From the NCBI GenBank assembly GCA_900550165.1, contig URQY01000001.1, positions 62,001-126,000 on the forward strand: a stretch of DNA of 64,000 nucleotides. Reading direction: 5' to 3'. This document shows positions 48,493-57,447 of the stretch, piece by piece (position 1 is the first letter of the stretch; the number at the start of each line of letters is the position of its first letter). The position numbers and the translations under genes are program-made. The stretch is from an uncultured Eubacteriales bacterium. GTDB lineage: Bacteria; Bacillota; Clostridia; Oscillospirales; Oscillospiraceae. A model generated the notes under the pieces. The model saw only the letters and a list, made by a program, of their open reading frames with translations, had not been told where the DNA came from and made no database searches.

Positions 48493-49035
48493 ATGGGGCG
48501 CGTCGGTTTTATTCAGGACAAGCTGGAGATCAAATTTCTCATTCTTTATGTTGCCGCCCGGCTCATCGAGCCGGTGCCGTTCGAGGCGATGCAGGAGCTG
48601 ACAATGTGCGACGACGGCATCGACTTCTTTGACTTTTCCGAATGCCTCGGCAATCTGGTCGAGTCGCAGCACCTGACGCTTTCGGACGATGGGCTCTACG
48701 CCATCACCGAAAAGGGACTGCACAACGGCGCGATCTGCGAGTCGAGCCTTCCCTACTCGGTGCGTCTGCGCGCCGACAAGAACATCACCATCTTTAATCA
48801 GAAACTCAAGCGCCGCGCGCAGATCAAATCCGAGATCCAGCCCCGTAAAAACGGGACCTATACCGTCACCCTCGCCTTCAACGACGATGACGACCAGCCG
48901 CTGCTCAAGATGGATCTCATGGTGCCCAAGGAGGTCATGGCCAAGGACCTTGCCGAGCGCTTCCAGAAAAACCCCGAGCAGCTCTATACCGGCGTGCTGA
49001 ACACGCTCTTCTCCGAGCCTGACGAGGGAAAATAA
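48493..49035 (+). CDS. DUF4364 family protein (winged-helix regulator-like)
   Basis: 180 residues from ATG 48493 behind GAGGAGG. QDKLEIKFLILYVAARLIEPV and LTMCDDGIDFFDFSECLGNLVE, HLTLSDDGLYAITEKG are the DUF4364 start with a winged-helix look. The C-terminal part has IKSEIQPRKNGTYTVTLAF. Its role is unclear; the family is common in Clostridia. Confidence 0.8.
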   Translation: MGRVGFIQDKLEIKFLILYVAARLIEPVPFEAMQELTMCDDGIDFFDFSECLGNLVESQHLTLSDDGLYAITEKGLHNGAICESSLPYSVRLRADKNITIFNQKLKRRAQIKSEIQPRKNGTYTVTLAFNDDDDQPLLKMDLMVPKEVMAKDLAERFQKNPEQLYTGVLNTLFSEPDEGK

Positions 49036-49050
49036 GGTGTAATACATACA

Positions 49051-49084
49051 AAAAGAGACAGGCAAACGCCTGTCTCTTTTTCAT
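49051..49084. terminator. Bidirectional terminator between DUF4364 and GNAT genes
   Basis: AAAAAGAGACAGGC-AAAC-GCCTGTCTCTTTTT: 14-bp perfect stem with A/T ends, between converging genes. Confidence 0.92.
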
Positions 49085-49114
49085 TATAAATTGTTTTGCC
49101 GGTGGTGCGCCGGA

Positions 49115-49513
49115 TCAGCGCATAAAGCCCTGACAGCCAAGCGATGAAAGGTCGTGCAGACCGAGCGAGCGGTAAAATGCAAGCGTTTTTTCCGTGTCGT
49201 CTGTCAAAAGCTGGAACTGGCGAACGTTTGCAAAACGATCCATCATCGCGCGCATCAGTGCTGTGCCGATGCCGCGGCGCTGGTACTGTGGGAAAACCAG
49301 CAGGTCCTGCACAAGCACGACGGTCTCGCCGTCGCCAACGACACGGACAAGGCCGACAAGCGTTTCCCCTTCATAGGCCGCGAGCGTGAGCAGAGACTTT
49401 GCAAAGCCGCGACGCAGCACATCGGGCGCGTCCGTGTAGGCCGTCCAGTCGACAGACGTATACAACGGCAGGATCTCTTCCTCGCGATAGGTCTGATATT
49501 CGATGATCTCCAT
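49115..49513 (-). CDS. GNAT family N-acetyltransferase
   Basis: 132 residues from ATG 49513 behind GGAGGAA. LVGLVRVVGDGETVVLVQDLLVFPQYQRRGIGTALMR carries the GNAT acetyl-CoA loop (Q-x-x-R-G-I-G-T, shown as QYQRRGIGTAL). FYRSLGLHDL follows. Substrate unknown. It is separated from dnaE by about 70 bases. Confidence 0.85.
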   Translation of the reverse strand: MEIIEYQTYREEEILPLYTSVDWTAYTDAPDVLRRGFAKSLLTLAAYEGETLVGLVRVVGDGETVVLVQDLLVFPQYQRRGIGTALMRAMMDRFANVRQFQLLTDDTEKTLAFYRSLGLHDLSSLGCQGFMR

Positions 49514-49584
49514 AAATTCCTCCATGATTGAAATATTGTTCAGATCATGGTCAAACGCAATCTCATCGCCGCCACTCCCTTCTC

Positions 49585-52500
49585 TCACTTCACCACGACG
49601 TTTTCCTTGCCGAAGCGCTCCTCCAGATCGCGCACGAGCGAGGGGTGCAGGTCGCAGGTCGTACCGATGAGCTTGCCGGTGTCGATCAAACGGATGCGGA
49701 CGTTATTGCCCTTGCCCTCGAACATATAGAGGATCTTCCGGAGAATATCCATCTCCGGCCCGTTCGCCGACGGCAGGCGCAGATAAAGCGTCTGCCCCGC
49801 TCGCTGCCGGGAGAACTGCGGCTGCGCAGCATTCCCCGTCGAAAAGTCCGCATTCAGCGGGCGGGCGAAGTCACACATGAGCTGCGGCGCCTTTTCATCG
49901 CGCACGGAGAGCGTGCCCGTGACGTAAATGACCTGCCCCTCCTGCAAATAGCTGCCGTACTGCTCGATCGCGCGCGTAAAGCAGAGCATTTCGATCGCGC
50001 CCGTGCCGTCCTCAAGCGTTACATAGGCCATGAGGGTATTCTTCTTCGTCATTTTCGTCTTGCTCGCGGTCACAACGCCCGCGAGCGAAATCTTCTGCCC
50101 GTCGGCAAAGGTCGTCGGCCCCGCCTCCTGCGAAAAATCCTCCATCACGCGGCCGATGGCGGCCGCGCCGGACGAGCGCACGAGCGAGCGGTAGGCGTCC
50201 ATCGGATGGCCCGAGAGGTACAGCCCTGTCGTGGCCTTTTCCATCGCCATGAGCTCCTGCGGCGTGAATTCGGGAATGTCGGGCAGGACGAGCGCGGCCT
50301 GCTGCGCGCTCTCCGCGCCCATGCCGAAAAAGTCGATCTGCCCCTCGATATTCGTGCGGTTGCCCTCGGCGATGCCGTCCATCACCTTTTCGTAGACGGC
50401 GATGAGCTGCCAACGCTTCGCGCCCGTGGAGTCGAACGCGCCTGCGCGGATCAGGTTCTCGACCGCGCGCTTGTTGATCTCCATGCCGTCCATGCGGCGG
50501 CAGAAGTCCTGAAAGTCGATAAACGGACCGTTCAGCTCGCGCTCGCGCATCATGCGCAGGATGAGCCCGCGGCCGATATTCTTGATGGCGACGAGGCCGA
50601 AGCGGATGCCCTCGGGCTCGACCGTAAAGCGGTCGGCGGAGTGGTTGACGTCCGGCGGCAGCAGCTTGATGCCGCACTCGCGGCACTCGTTGAAATACTC
50701 GCCCACCTTGTCGGACGAGTCGAGGACGCTTGACAAGAGCGCCGCCATGTACTCTTTCGGATAGTGGCACTTGAAGTACGCCGTCTGATACGCGACGACC
50801 GCATAGGCCGCGGCGTGCGCCTTGTTGAACGCATAGTTTGCAAAGGCGTAAATTTCTTCGTAGATCTCCTGCGCGGCCTTTTCGTCGATGCCGTTCGCCA
50901 CGCAGCCCACGATATTGCGCGCGGGGTCCCCGTGCAGGAATGCCTCGCGTTCGCGCTCGATGTCCTTGACCTTCTTCTTGCTCATCGCACGGCGCAGCAT
51001 ATCCGCCTGACCGAGCGAGTATCCCGCGAGCTGCTGGAAGATCTGGATGACCTGCTCCTGATACACGATGCAGCCGTAGGTGATCGAGAGGATCGGCTCA
51101 AGCTGCGGGATGAGGTACGTGACCTTTTTCGGGTCGTGCTTGCAGGCGATGAATTTCGGGATGGACTCCATCGGTCCCGGACGGTAGAGCGCGATGAGCG
51201 CCGTGATATCCTCGATGTTCTGCGGCTTTAAGCTGACGCAGACGCCCGTCATGCCGCTCGATTCGAGCTGGAAGACGCCGCTCGTCCGTCCGGCAGCCAG
51301 CATCTCATAGGTCGCCTCGTCATCCTCAGGGATATTCTGTAGTGTAAAGTCTTTATCCTTTTCACGGATCATCTTGACCGCGTCATCCAGGATCGTCAGA
51401 TTGCGCAGCCCCAGAAAATCCATTTTGAGAAGGCCGAGCTCCTCGAGCGTCGTCATCACGTACTGGCAAACGATCGTATCGTCGTTTCGCGCGAGCGGGA
51501 CATAATCGACAACGGGCCGCTTCGTGATGACCACGCCGGCAGCGTGCGTCGATGCGTGGCGCGGCATCCCCTCAAGGGCGCGCGCCGTGTCGATGAGCCT
51601 TTTCACCTGCTCGTCGCCCTCGTACTTTTCCCGCAGCTCGCGCGAGATACGCAGCGCGTCGTCGAGCGTGACGTGCGGCCCTGCGGGGACGAGCTTGGCG
51701 ATGACGTCGCAGTCGGCGTAGCTCATGTTGAGCGCGCGGCCGACGTCGCGGATCACGCCGCGCGCGGCCATCGTACCGAAGGTGACGATCTGCGCAACAT
51801 GGTCGTCGCCGTACTTGCGCCGGACGTAATCGACAACCTCGCCGCGGCGCGTATCGCCGAAGTCCATGTCGATATCAGGCATCGACACGCGCTCGGGATT
51901 CAAAAAGCGCTCGAAAAACAATCCGTACTTCATCGGCTCGATATCCGTGATGGACAGGCAGTAGGAAACGATGCTGCCCGCCGCGCTGCCGCGCCCCGGA
52001 CCGACGGGAATGCCGACGCTCTTGGCGTAGCGCACAAAGTCGGAGACGATCAGAAAGTAGTCGACAAAGCCCATGCGCTCGATCATGTTCTGCTCATATT
52101 CGAGCTGCGCGCGCTGCTTCTCCGTCCCCTCGCCGTAGCGCTGGGCAAAGCCGTCGGCGCAGAGCTTTTTGAAGTATGTGAGCGAGGTATACCCCTCCGG
52201 CACCTTGAATTCCGGCAGGTGGTATTTGCCGAACGTGAACTCCAGGTTACAGCGCTCGGCGATCCTGCCCGTGTTTTCGACCGCCTCGGGATAGTCGGGA
52301 AAGAGTGCCGCCATCTCCTCGGTCGAGCGCAGATAGAAGCGCTGCGGCTCGTAGCGCATACGGTTTTCATCGTCCACGGTCTTGCCCGTCTGAATGCAGA
52401 GCAGCACATCGTGCGCGTAGGCGTCCTCTTTTCGAAGATAATGCGCGTCGTTCGTTACGACAAGCGGGAGTCCCGTTTCCTCGTGCAGGCGCAGAATGCC

Positions 52501-53061
52501 CTTATTGACGACCGCCTGATCGCGGATACCGTGATCCTGCAATTCCAGATAAAAGTGCTCTGGGCCAAAGATATCAGATAGTGTCAAGGCATATTCCTTG
52601 GCACCGTTGTAGTCGCCGTTGCGAAGTCTGCGCGGAATTTCACCGGCCAGACACGCCGAGAGCGCGATCAAGCCCTTTGAATGCTCGCGCAGTAAATTGA
52701 GGTCGATGCGCGGCTTGATATAAAAGCCCTCCACGTGCGCCATCGAAACGAGATAGGAGAGATTGCGGTAGCCCTCCTCATTTTCGCACAGCAACACCAG
52801 ATGGCGGGCCTCGCTGTCAAACTCATGCTGCTTGTCAAAGCGCGTGCGCGGAGCGACGTAGACCTCGCAGCCGATGATAGGCTTGATGCCCTCGGCCTTG
52901 CAAGCGCGGTAAAAGTCGATCGCGCCGTACATCACACCGTGGTCGGTGATGGCGCAGGCGATCTGCCCCATCGACTTGACGAGCTTGGGAAGGTCGCGGA
53001 TGCGGCACGCGCCGTCGAGCAGGCTGTATTCGGTATGAACGTGTAAATGGGCAAACGACAT
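49585..53061 (-). CDS. dnaE: DNA polymerase III alpha subunit
   Basis: 1158 residues. N-terminal PHP domain (FAHLHVHTEYSLLDGA; AITDHGVMYG). The polymerase core contains VGPGRGSAAGSIVSY and MPDIDMDFGDTRR, HASTHAAGVVITK and VYQEQVIQI. The C-terminal OB and tau-interaction region follows. PHP residues look intact, so proofreading or Zn-binding activity may persist. It is the DnaE1/3-type enzyme; Firmicutes usually also have PolC. Confidence 0.97.
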   Translation of the reverse strand: MSFAHLHVHTEYSLLDGACRIRDLPKLVKSMGQIACAITDHGVMYGAIDFYRACKAEGIKPIIGCEVYVAPRTRFDKQHEFDSEARHLVLLCENEEGYRNLSYLVSMAHVEGFYIKPRIDLNLLREHSKGLIALSACLAGEIPRRLRNGDYNGAKEYALTLSDIFGPEHFYLELQDHGIRDQAVVNKGILRLHEETGLPLVVTNDAHYLRKEDAYAHDVLLCIQTGKTVDDENRMRYEPQRFYLRSTEEMAALFPDYPEAVENTGRIAERCNLEFTFGKYHLPEFKVPEGYTSLTYFKKLCADGFAQRYGEGTEKQRAQLEYEQNMIERMGFVDYFLIVSDFVRYAKSVGIPVGPGRGSAAGSIVSYCLSITDIEPMKYGLFFERFLNPERVSMPDIDMDFGDTRRGEVVDYVRRKYGDDHVAQIVTFGTMAARGVIRDVGRALNMSYADCDVIAKLVPAGPHVTLDDALRISRELREKYEGDEQVKRLIDTARALEGMPRHASTHAAGVVITKRPVVDYVPLARNDDTIVCQYVMTTLEELGLLKMDFLGLRNLTILDDAVKMIREKDKDFTLQNIPEDDEATYEMLAAGRTSGVFQLESSGMTGVCVSLKPQNIEDITALIALYRPGPMESIPKFIACKHDPKKVTYLIPQLEPILSITYGCIVYQEQVIQIFQQLAGYSLGQADMLRRAMSKKKVKDIEREREAFLHGDPARNIVGCVANGIDEKAAQEIYEEIYAFANYAFNKAHAAAYAVVAYQTAYFKCHYPKEYMAALLSSVLDSSDKVGEYFNECRECGIKLLPPDVNHSADRFTVEPEGIRFGLVAIKNIGRGLILRMMRERELNGPFIDFQDFCRRMDGMEINKRAVENLIRAGAFDSTGAKRWQLIAVYEKVMDGIAEGNRTNIEGQIDFFGMGAESAQQAALVLPDIPEFTPQELMAMEKATTGLYLSGHPMDAYRSLVRSSGAAAIGRVMEDFSQEAGPTTFADGQKISLAGVVTASKTKMTKKNTLMAYVTLEDGTGAIEMLCFTRAIEQYGSYLQEGQVIYVTGTLSVRDEKAPQLMCDFARPLNADFSTGNAAQPQFSRQRAGQTLYLRLPSANGPEMDILRKILYMFEGKGNNVRIRLIDTGKLIGTTCDLHPSLVRDLEERFGKENVVVK

Positions 53062-53074
53062 GGCGCGCTCCTTC

Positions 53075-53980
53075 CTATTTCTTCTCTTCCTTTGCGATCT
53101 CCATCAGCTTTCGAATGCGGTGATTGAGGCACGACTTCGTCAGCGGCGGGTCAAACGTCGCCGCAAGCTCCGAAAGCGTCAGCTCCGGCTGCAAAAGCCG
53201 CGCAACGGCGACCTCCTGCAGCTTGACCGGCAGCTCGCCTATGGCGCCGGACTCGGTCAGGCGTGTAAAGGCTTCTACCTGTTCATAAGCTGCCATCACA
53301 GTCTTATCCAGGTTCGCCGCGTCGCAATTCACGCGGCGGTTCACGGTGTTTCGCATTTCTTTTTCGATCTTTGCCGACACGATCTCCAGCGCGCGTCCCG
53401 GCGCGCCGATGAGCGTCAGCAGGTCCGCGATGTGCTCGCTGCTCTTGAAATAGGTGACGAAACTGCCCTGACGCATCACGTTTTTGGGCTCGAAGCCCAT
53501 ATCGCGCAGCAGCGCCTCCACCTCGCGCCCCGCCTGCACGTGCGAGGTCGCGAGCTCCAGATGATAGCGCTTCTGCGGGTCGGTCACGCTGCCGCCCGCG
53601 AGAAACGCCCCGCGCAGAAACGAAGCGCGGCAGCACTCCTCCTCCAGCAGCGCAAAGTTCAGGTGCAGCGCAAAATGCGCCCGCCGGTCATAGCCGAGCG
53701 CGCGCCAGATCGCGTCAAGCTTTTCCTCCCGCGTGATGCGCAGCACCAGCTTGCCGCCCTTATGCTCCCCGGGAAGCTCGTCGAATTTTACGCCGAAGGC
53801 CTTTTGGAAGAGGCGCGGCAGCCGGCCGGCAAACTCGTCGTTTTCCGTCACGATGCGCACCTCGCCCGCGGAAAAGGTGCTGGCGTACAGCAAAACGCCG
53901 CAGCCCTCCGCCACCGCGCAGCAGCCGCGGCTCAGCGGCACCCTGCACAGCTCCGCCTTTACGTCATAAGCAAACGACAC
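53075..53980 (-). CDS. whiA: Sporulation/cell-division regulator WhiA
   Basis: 301 residues. LAGLIDADG-like N-domain (RASFLRGAFLAGGSVTDPQK, YHLELATSHVQAGREVEALL) and a C-terminal HTH (LPVKLQEVAVARLLQPELTL; DPPLTKSCLNHRIRKLMEIA). WhiA binds DNA and links division and chromosome segregation in Gram-positives. It follows rapZ directly; the gene usually found between them (yvcK) is absent here. Confidence 0.95.
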   Translation of the reverse strand: MSFAYDVKAELCRVPLSRGCCAVAEGCGVLLYASTFSAGEVRIVTENDEFAGRLPRLFQKAFGVKFDELPGEHKGGKLVLRITREEKLDAIWRALGYDRRAHFALHLNFALLEEECCRASFLRGAFLAGGSVTDPQKRYHLELATSHVQAGREVEALLRDMGFEPKNVMRQGSFVTYFKSSEHIADLLTLIGAPGRALEIVSAKIEKEMRNTVNRRVNCDAANLDKTVMAAYEQVEAFTRLTESGAIGELPVKLQEVAVARLLQPELTLSELAATFDPPLTKSCLNHRIRKLMEIAKEEKK

Positions 53981-54009
53981 GCACTCACCTTCCCTCTCTT
54001 TCTCTCTTT

Positions 54010-54873
54010 TCAGCCGCGCGTCATATCGCGATGATTTTCAAAGGCCGGGTACCCCAGCCCCGATAAGTACGCCGTGAGGCATCGCGCGACCGAAACGCTT
54101 CTGTGGTGCCCGCCCGTGCAGCCGACGGCGATGACGAGCGTGCTCTTCCCCTCCTCGGCATAAAGCGGCAGCAGAAACGACAGCAGCCCCTCGAGCTTTT
54201 CGACAAAGGTCTTCGTCTGCGGAAAGGAAAACACGTAGTTGTAGACCTCGCTGTCCATGCCCGTCTTGTGCTTGAGCTCCGGCACATAGAAGGGATTGGG
54301 CAGAAAGCGCACGTCAAAGACAAGGTCCGCCTCCAGCGGGATACCGTACTTGTAGCCGAACGACATCACGTTCACGCTCAGCTTGCCGCGCGCGCTCTTG
54401 TCGCCAAAGATGCGATAGAGCTCATTTCTGAGCTTTGCCGCGGGCATTTGCGTCGTGTCGATGACCACGTCCGCGCGCTCACGCAGCGGGCGCAGGAGCT
54501 CCTCCTCGCGGTGCATCGCCTGCTCGATGCTCATGCCGTCGGACATGAGCGGATGGCGGCGGCGCGTCTCCTTGTAGCGCTTGATGATGGTCTCCAGATC
54601 CGCCGTGACAAAAAGCAGGCGGCAGACGTCGCCGCCCTGCTTCAGCCGGTCCATCGCGTCGAGAAGGCCAGAAAAGTCCCTGTCCCCCGAACGGATGTCG
54701 CTCACGAGCGCGACGCGGTCATAGCGGCCGTCGCTCTGCGAGCAGAACGCCGCAAACTTGAGCACAATGTCCGCCGGAACATTGTCCATCGTAAAATAGC
54801 CCATATCCTCCAAATACGTCGCGGCGCTCGATTTTCCCGCGCCGGACAGCCCGGATATGATCAAAATTTCCAT
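54010..54873 (-). CDS. rapZ: RapZ/YvcJ RNase adapter-like P-loop protein
   Basis: 287 residues. Walker A GLSGAGKS at 8-15, LVSDIRSGDRDF, TADLETIIKRYKETRRRHPL and the C-terminal GCTGGHHRSVSVA signature. In Bacillus, YvcJ binds nucleotides; RapZ in E. coli regulates glmS by RNA. Located between murB and whiA. Confidence 0.95.
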   Translation of the reverse strand: MEILIISGLSGAGKSSAATYLEDMGYFTMDNVPADIVLKFAAFCSQSDGRYDRVALVSDIRSGDRDFSGLLDAMDRLKQGGDVCRLLFVTADLETIIKRYKETRRRHPLMSDGMSIEQAMHREEELLRPLRERADVVIDTTQMPAAKLRNELYRIFGDKSARGKLSVNVMSFGYKYGIPLEADLVFDVRFLPNPFYVPELKHKTGMDSEVYNYVFSFPQTKTFVEKLEGLLSFLLPLYAEEGKSTLVIAVGCTGGHHRSVSVARCLTAYLSGLGYPAFENHRDMTRG

Positions 54874-54874
54874 C

Positions 54875-55798
54875 TTAGTCCTCTTCCTGCCGGATGATCT
54901 TCACCTCCGGCTCCAGCATCACGCCGTGCGCATCGTAGACGGTCTTTTGCACCTTCTCGATGAGCGCGAGCACATCCGCGCACGTCGCGCCGCCCGCGTT
55001 CACAACGAAGCCCGCGTGCTTTCTTGATACCTCTGCCCCACCGACGCGGCAGCCCTTGAGCCCGCAGCCCTCGATGAGCGGACCGGCATAGTAGCCCGTC
55101 GGACGCTTGAAGGTGCTGCCCGCGCTCGGAAGCTCGAGCGGCTGGCTGGCCTTGCGCCGCGCCATCAGATCGTCCATCCTTGCCTTGATGCTGTCTGCAT
55201 CCCCCTGTTCAAGCTTCAGCTTGGCGCCGAGAACGATGCCATCCCCCGAAGAAAAAACACTGTGGCGGTAAGAAAGATCCAGCTCCGCAGGCGTCAGCGC
55301 TCTAACGCCGTCGGGATACAGCGCCGTCACCTCGGTGACAACGTCCTTGAGCTCGCCGCCGTAGGCTCCGGCGTTCATCACAATGCCGCCGCCGAGCGTG
55401 CCGGGGATGCCGTGGGCAAACTCGAGACCCGTCAGCCCATGCTTCCACGCGAACACCGCGAGCTTTGCAAGCGATACGCCCGCGTCAGCCGTGATCTCCC
55501 CCTCGCCCGTCAGCTCGATATGCGAGAGCTTGTCGGACGTGTCGATGACCACGGTGTCCAATCCCTCATCGGCGACGAGCAGATTCGTGCCGTTGCCGAT
55601 GAGTAGCGGTGTAATGCCCACCTCCTGCAAAAAGCCTGTCAGCAGGACGAGCTGCTCCCTCGTTTCCGGGAAAGCCATGCGCTTTGCCGGTCCGCCGATG
55701 CGAAACGAGGTGTGCTTCGCCATCGGCTCGTCCGCGATCCATTTGAGGTCGGGCAGATAGTCCTGTATCGTTTTGTCCAGCGCTGTGTACCACGCCAT
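54875..55798 (-). CDS. murB: UDP-N-acetylenolpyruvoylglucosamine reductase
   Basis: 307 residues. FAD-binding TSFRIGGPAKRMAFP and LIGNGTNLL; catalytic-region RHSVFSSGDGIV and GSTFKRPTGYYAGPLIEGCGL; YGGELKDV earlier. It is a type II-like MurB with the AGxxFKNP equivalent present. Reduces enolpyruvyl-UDP-GlcNAc in peptidoglycan synthesis. Ends one base before rapZ. Confidence 0.96.
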   Translation of the reverse strand: MAWYTALDKTIQDYLPDLKWIADEPMAKHTSFRIGGPAKRMAFPETREQLVLLTGFLQEVGITPLLIGNGTNLLVADEGLDTVVIDTSDKLSHIELTGEGEITADAGVSLAKLAVFAWKHGLTGLEFAHGIPGTLGGGIVMNAGAYGGELKDVVTEVTALYPDGVRALTPAELDLSYRHSVFSSGDGIVLGAKLKLEQGDADSIKARMDDLMARRKASQPLELPSAGSTFKRPTGYYAGPLIEGCGLKGCRVGGAEVSRKHAGFVVNAGGATCADVLALIEKVQKTVYDAHGVMLEPEVKIIRQEED

Positions 55799-55814
55799 AA
55801 GTCCAAGTCCTCCG

Positions 55815-56777
55815 TTACGGATTTTGCTTTTTTGCCTCGTTCTCGCGCGTCACGCGGTCGATATGTCCGTCGATCTGCGCGGCGAATTCGCGCGCGGAGT
55901 TGAAGCCATGCTTCTTCTGGCGGTTGTTCATCGCTGCCAGCTCCACGATCGCGGCGAGGTTACGGCCCGCACTGACCGGAATGGTCACCTGCGGCACAGG
56001 CACATCCAGGATGGTCGTGTCATTTTCATCAAGGCCCAGCCGGTCATAGAATTTGTCATCCGCCCATTTTTCAAACTGGATGACCATATCGATCTCCGTC
56101 GAATCCTGCACCGCACCCACACCGAAGAGCTTTTCGACGTCGATCACGCCCACGCCGCGCACTTCAAGATAGTTGCGGATGAGCTCGGGCGCTGTGCCGA
56201 CGAGCGTCGAGCCGATGCGCGTGATCTCCACCGCGTCGTCGGCGACGAGGCGGTGGCCGCGTTTGATGAGCTCGATGGCCGTTTCGCTCTTGCCGATGCC
56301 GCTGTCGCCGAAGATGAGCACCCCCTCGCCGTACACGTCAACAAGCACGCCATGGCGCGTGATCACGGGCGCGAGCGCGTGATTCAGGTAGTCGATCGTC
56401 ATGGCGGTGAACTCCACGGACGTATGGCTCGTGCGCAGCAGCGTGCGGCCGTGCTTGCGCGCCATTTCAAGGCATTCGGGAAAAACATCCAGATTGCGCG
56501 AAATGACCAGCGCCGGGATCTCGTAGCAAAACAGGTCCTCAAAGCGCTTGCGCCGCTCCTCGGCCGAGTAACCGCGCAGGAACGTCACCTCACTCTTGCC
56601 GATGATCTGCAGTCTTCTCGGGTCAAAGTAATCAAAAAAGCCGATGAACTGAAGGCCCGGGCGGTTGACGTCCGTGATGGTCAGGATCTCGGTGTCATAA
56701 TCGGTGCCCTTATTGATGACCTCCATCTGAAACTTTTCTACGATGTCCTTTACGCGGACGGAGCGGTTGGTATTCAT
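55815..56777 (-). CDS. hprK: HPr kinase/phosphorylase
   Basis: 320 residues. Walker A GDSGIGKS at 157-164 and the signature EVRGVGVIDV (IRNYLEVRGVGVIDVEKLFG). N-terminal KDIVEKFQMEVINKG. Phosphorylates HPr at Ser46 in carbon catabolite control. First gene of the hprK-murB-rapZ-whiA-dnaE set; a good promoter lies upstream. Confidence 0.97.
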   Translation of the reverse strand: MNTNRSVRVKDIVEKFQMEVINKGTDYDTEILTITDVNRPGLQFIGFFDYFDPRRLQIIGKSEVTFLRGYSAEERRKRFEDLFCYEIPALVISRNLDVFPECLEMARKHGRTLLRTSHTSVEFTAMTIDYLNHALAPVITRHGVLVDVYGEGVLIFGDSGIGKSETAIELIKRGHRLVADDAVEITRIGSTLVGTAPELIRNYLEVRGVGVIDVEKLFGVGAVQDSTEIDMVIQFEKWADDKFYDRLGLDENDTTILDVPVPQVTIPVSAGRNLAAIVELAAMNNRQKKHGFNSAREFAAQIDGHIDRVTRENEAKKQNP

Positions 56778-56820
56778 ATCTGCCCTCCATGCGAGTCAGC
56801 ATTAAAATATATTCATGATC

Positions 56821-56849
56821 ATTATAATCGTTCCCCCCTCTTTTTACAA
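56821..56849 (-). promoter_or_regulatory. Sigma-A promoter for hprK operon
   Basis: On the - strand TTGTAA (56844-56849) and TATAAT (56821-56826) are 17 bases apart, about 45 bases before the hprK start. Confidence 0.7.
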
Positions 56850-56939
56850 GGGAAACCACCTTTCCCGCCTTTGCTTTTTTCACTTCGGACAAAGATGCGG
56901 AAATTTTGCCGATTTTTTCATCTTTTTTGAAAATAAGGC

Positions 56940-56968
56940 TTGCATTTTATGTTCTAATCTGCTATAGT
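56940..56968 (+). promoter_or_regulatory. Sigma-A promoter for rpmB
   Basis: TTGCAT (56940-56945) and TATAGT (56963-56968) are 17 bases apart, about 58 bases before the rpmB start. Confidence 0.65.
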
Positions 56969-57025
56969 ATTAACTGCTTGTTAGTGAGCAAGCCTCGATT
57001 TGATTACAGCAAGGAGGTGCAACGG

Positions 57026-57214
57026 ATGGCAAAGTGCGAGTTTTGCGACAAGGGTGTTTCGTTCGGTATCAGAGTTTCCCACTCTCACCGTCGTTCCAAT
57101 CGTCCCTGGAAGCCCAACGTCAAGCGCGTGAAGGCTATCGTCAACGGTACGCCCCGCCATGTCTATGTTTGTACCCGCTGTCTGCGTTCCGGTAAGGTTA
57201 CCCGCGCGATCTAA
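57026..57214 (+). CDS. rpmB: 50S ribosomal protein L28
   Basis: 62 residues from ATG 57026 behind AAGGAGGTG. AKCEFCDKGVSFGIRVSHSH with CxxC near the N-terminus and CTRCLRSGKV near the C-terminus form the zinc-binding variant of L28. RRSNRPWKPNVKRV is the conserved rRNA-binding part. Single-gene transcription unit between its promoter and terminator. Confidence 0.97.
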   Translation: MAKCEFCDKGVSFGIRVSHSHRRSNRPWKPNVKRVKAIVNGTPRHVYVCTRCLRSGKVTRAI

Positions 57215-57229
57215 GCGACCAAACAGATT

Positions 57230-57261
57230 AGAAGCACTGCTTTTGCAGTGCTTCTTTTTTT
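57230..57261 (+). terminator. Terminator after rpmB
   Basis: AGAAGCACTGC/GCAGTGCTTCT arms with TTTT loop and T7 run. Confidence 0.92.
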
Positions 57262-57311
57262 GTATGCTGAAAACCACTCGCTGGGCGAGTGGTTTTCAGC
57301 ATACAAAAAAA
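57255..57311. repeat. Perfect 27-bp inverted repeat with 3-base loop
   Basis: Arms 57255-57281 and 57285-57311 are exact complements around TGG; the arms start and end with T7/A7. It could terminate transcripts from both sides. It lies between the rpmB terminator and the yebC terminator. Confidence 0.85.
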
Positions 57312-57313
57312 TG

Positions 57314-57332
57314 GCCCGAACGGTGTTCGGGC
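57314..57332 (-). terminator. Terminator after yebC
   Basis: GCCCGAAC/GTTCGGGC arms with a three-base loop; on the - strand followed by CATTTTTTT. The 57333-57447 stretch up to the yebC stop has no gene. Confidence 0.75.
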
Positions 57333-57447
57333 TATTTTTCTCTTTGCCGAATTTGTCAGGATATGTCCCCTCTCCGCCCCGGCAGGACGGCAGTACGTCA
57401 CAGCTGCGCGATCTTCCCTGCTGAAAAGGGCAGCATTTGCAAGGGGT

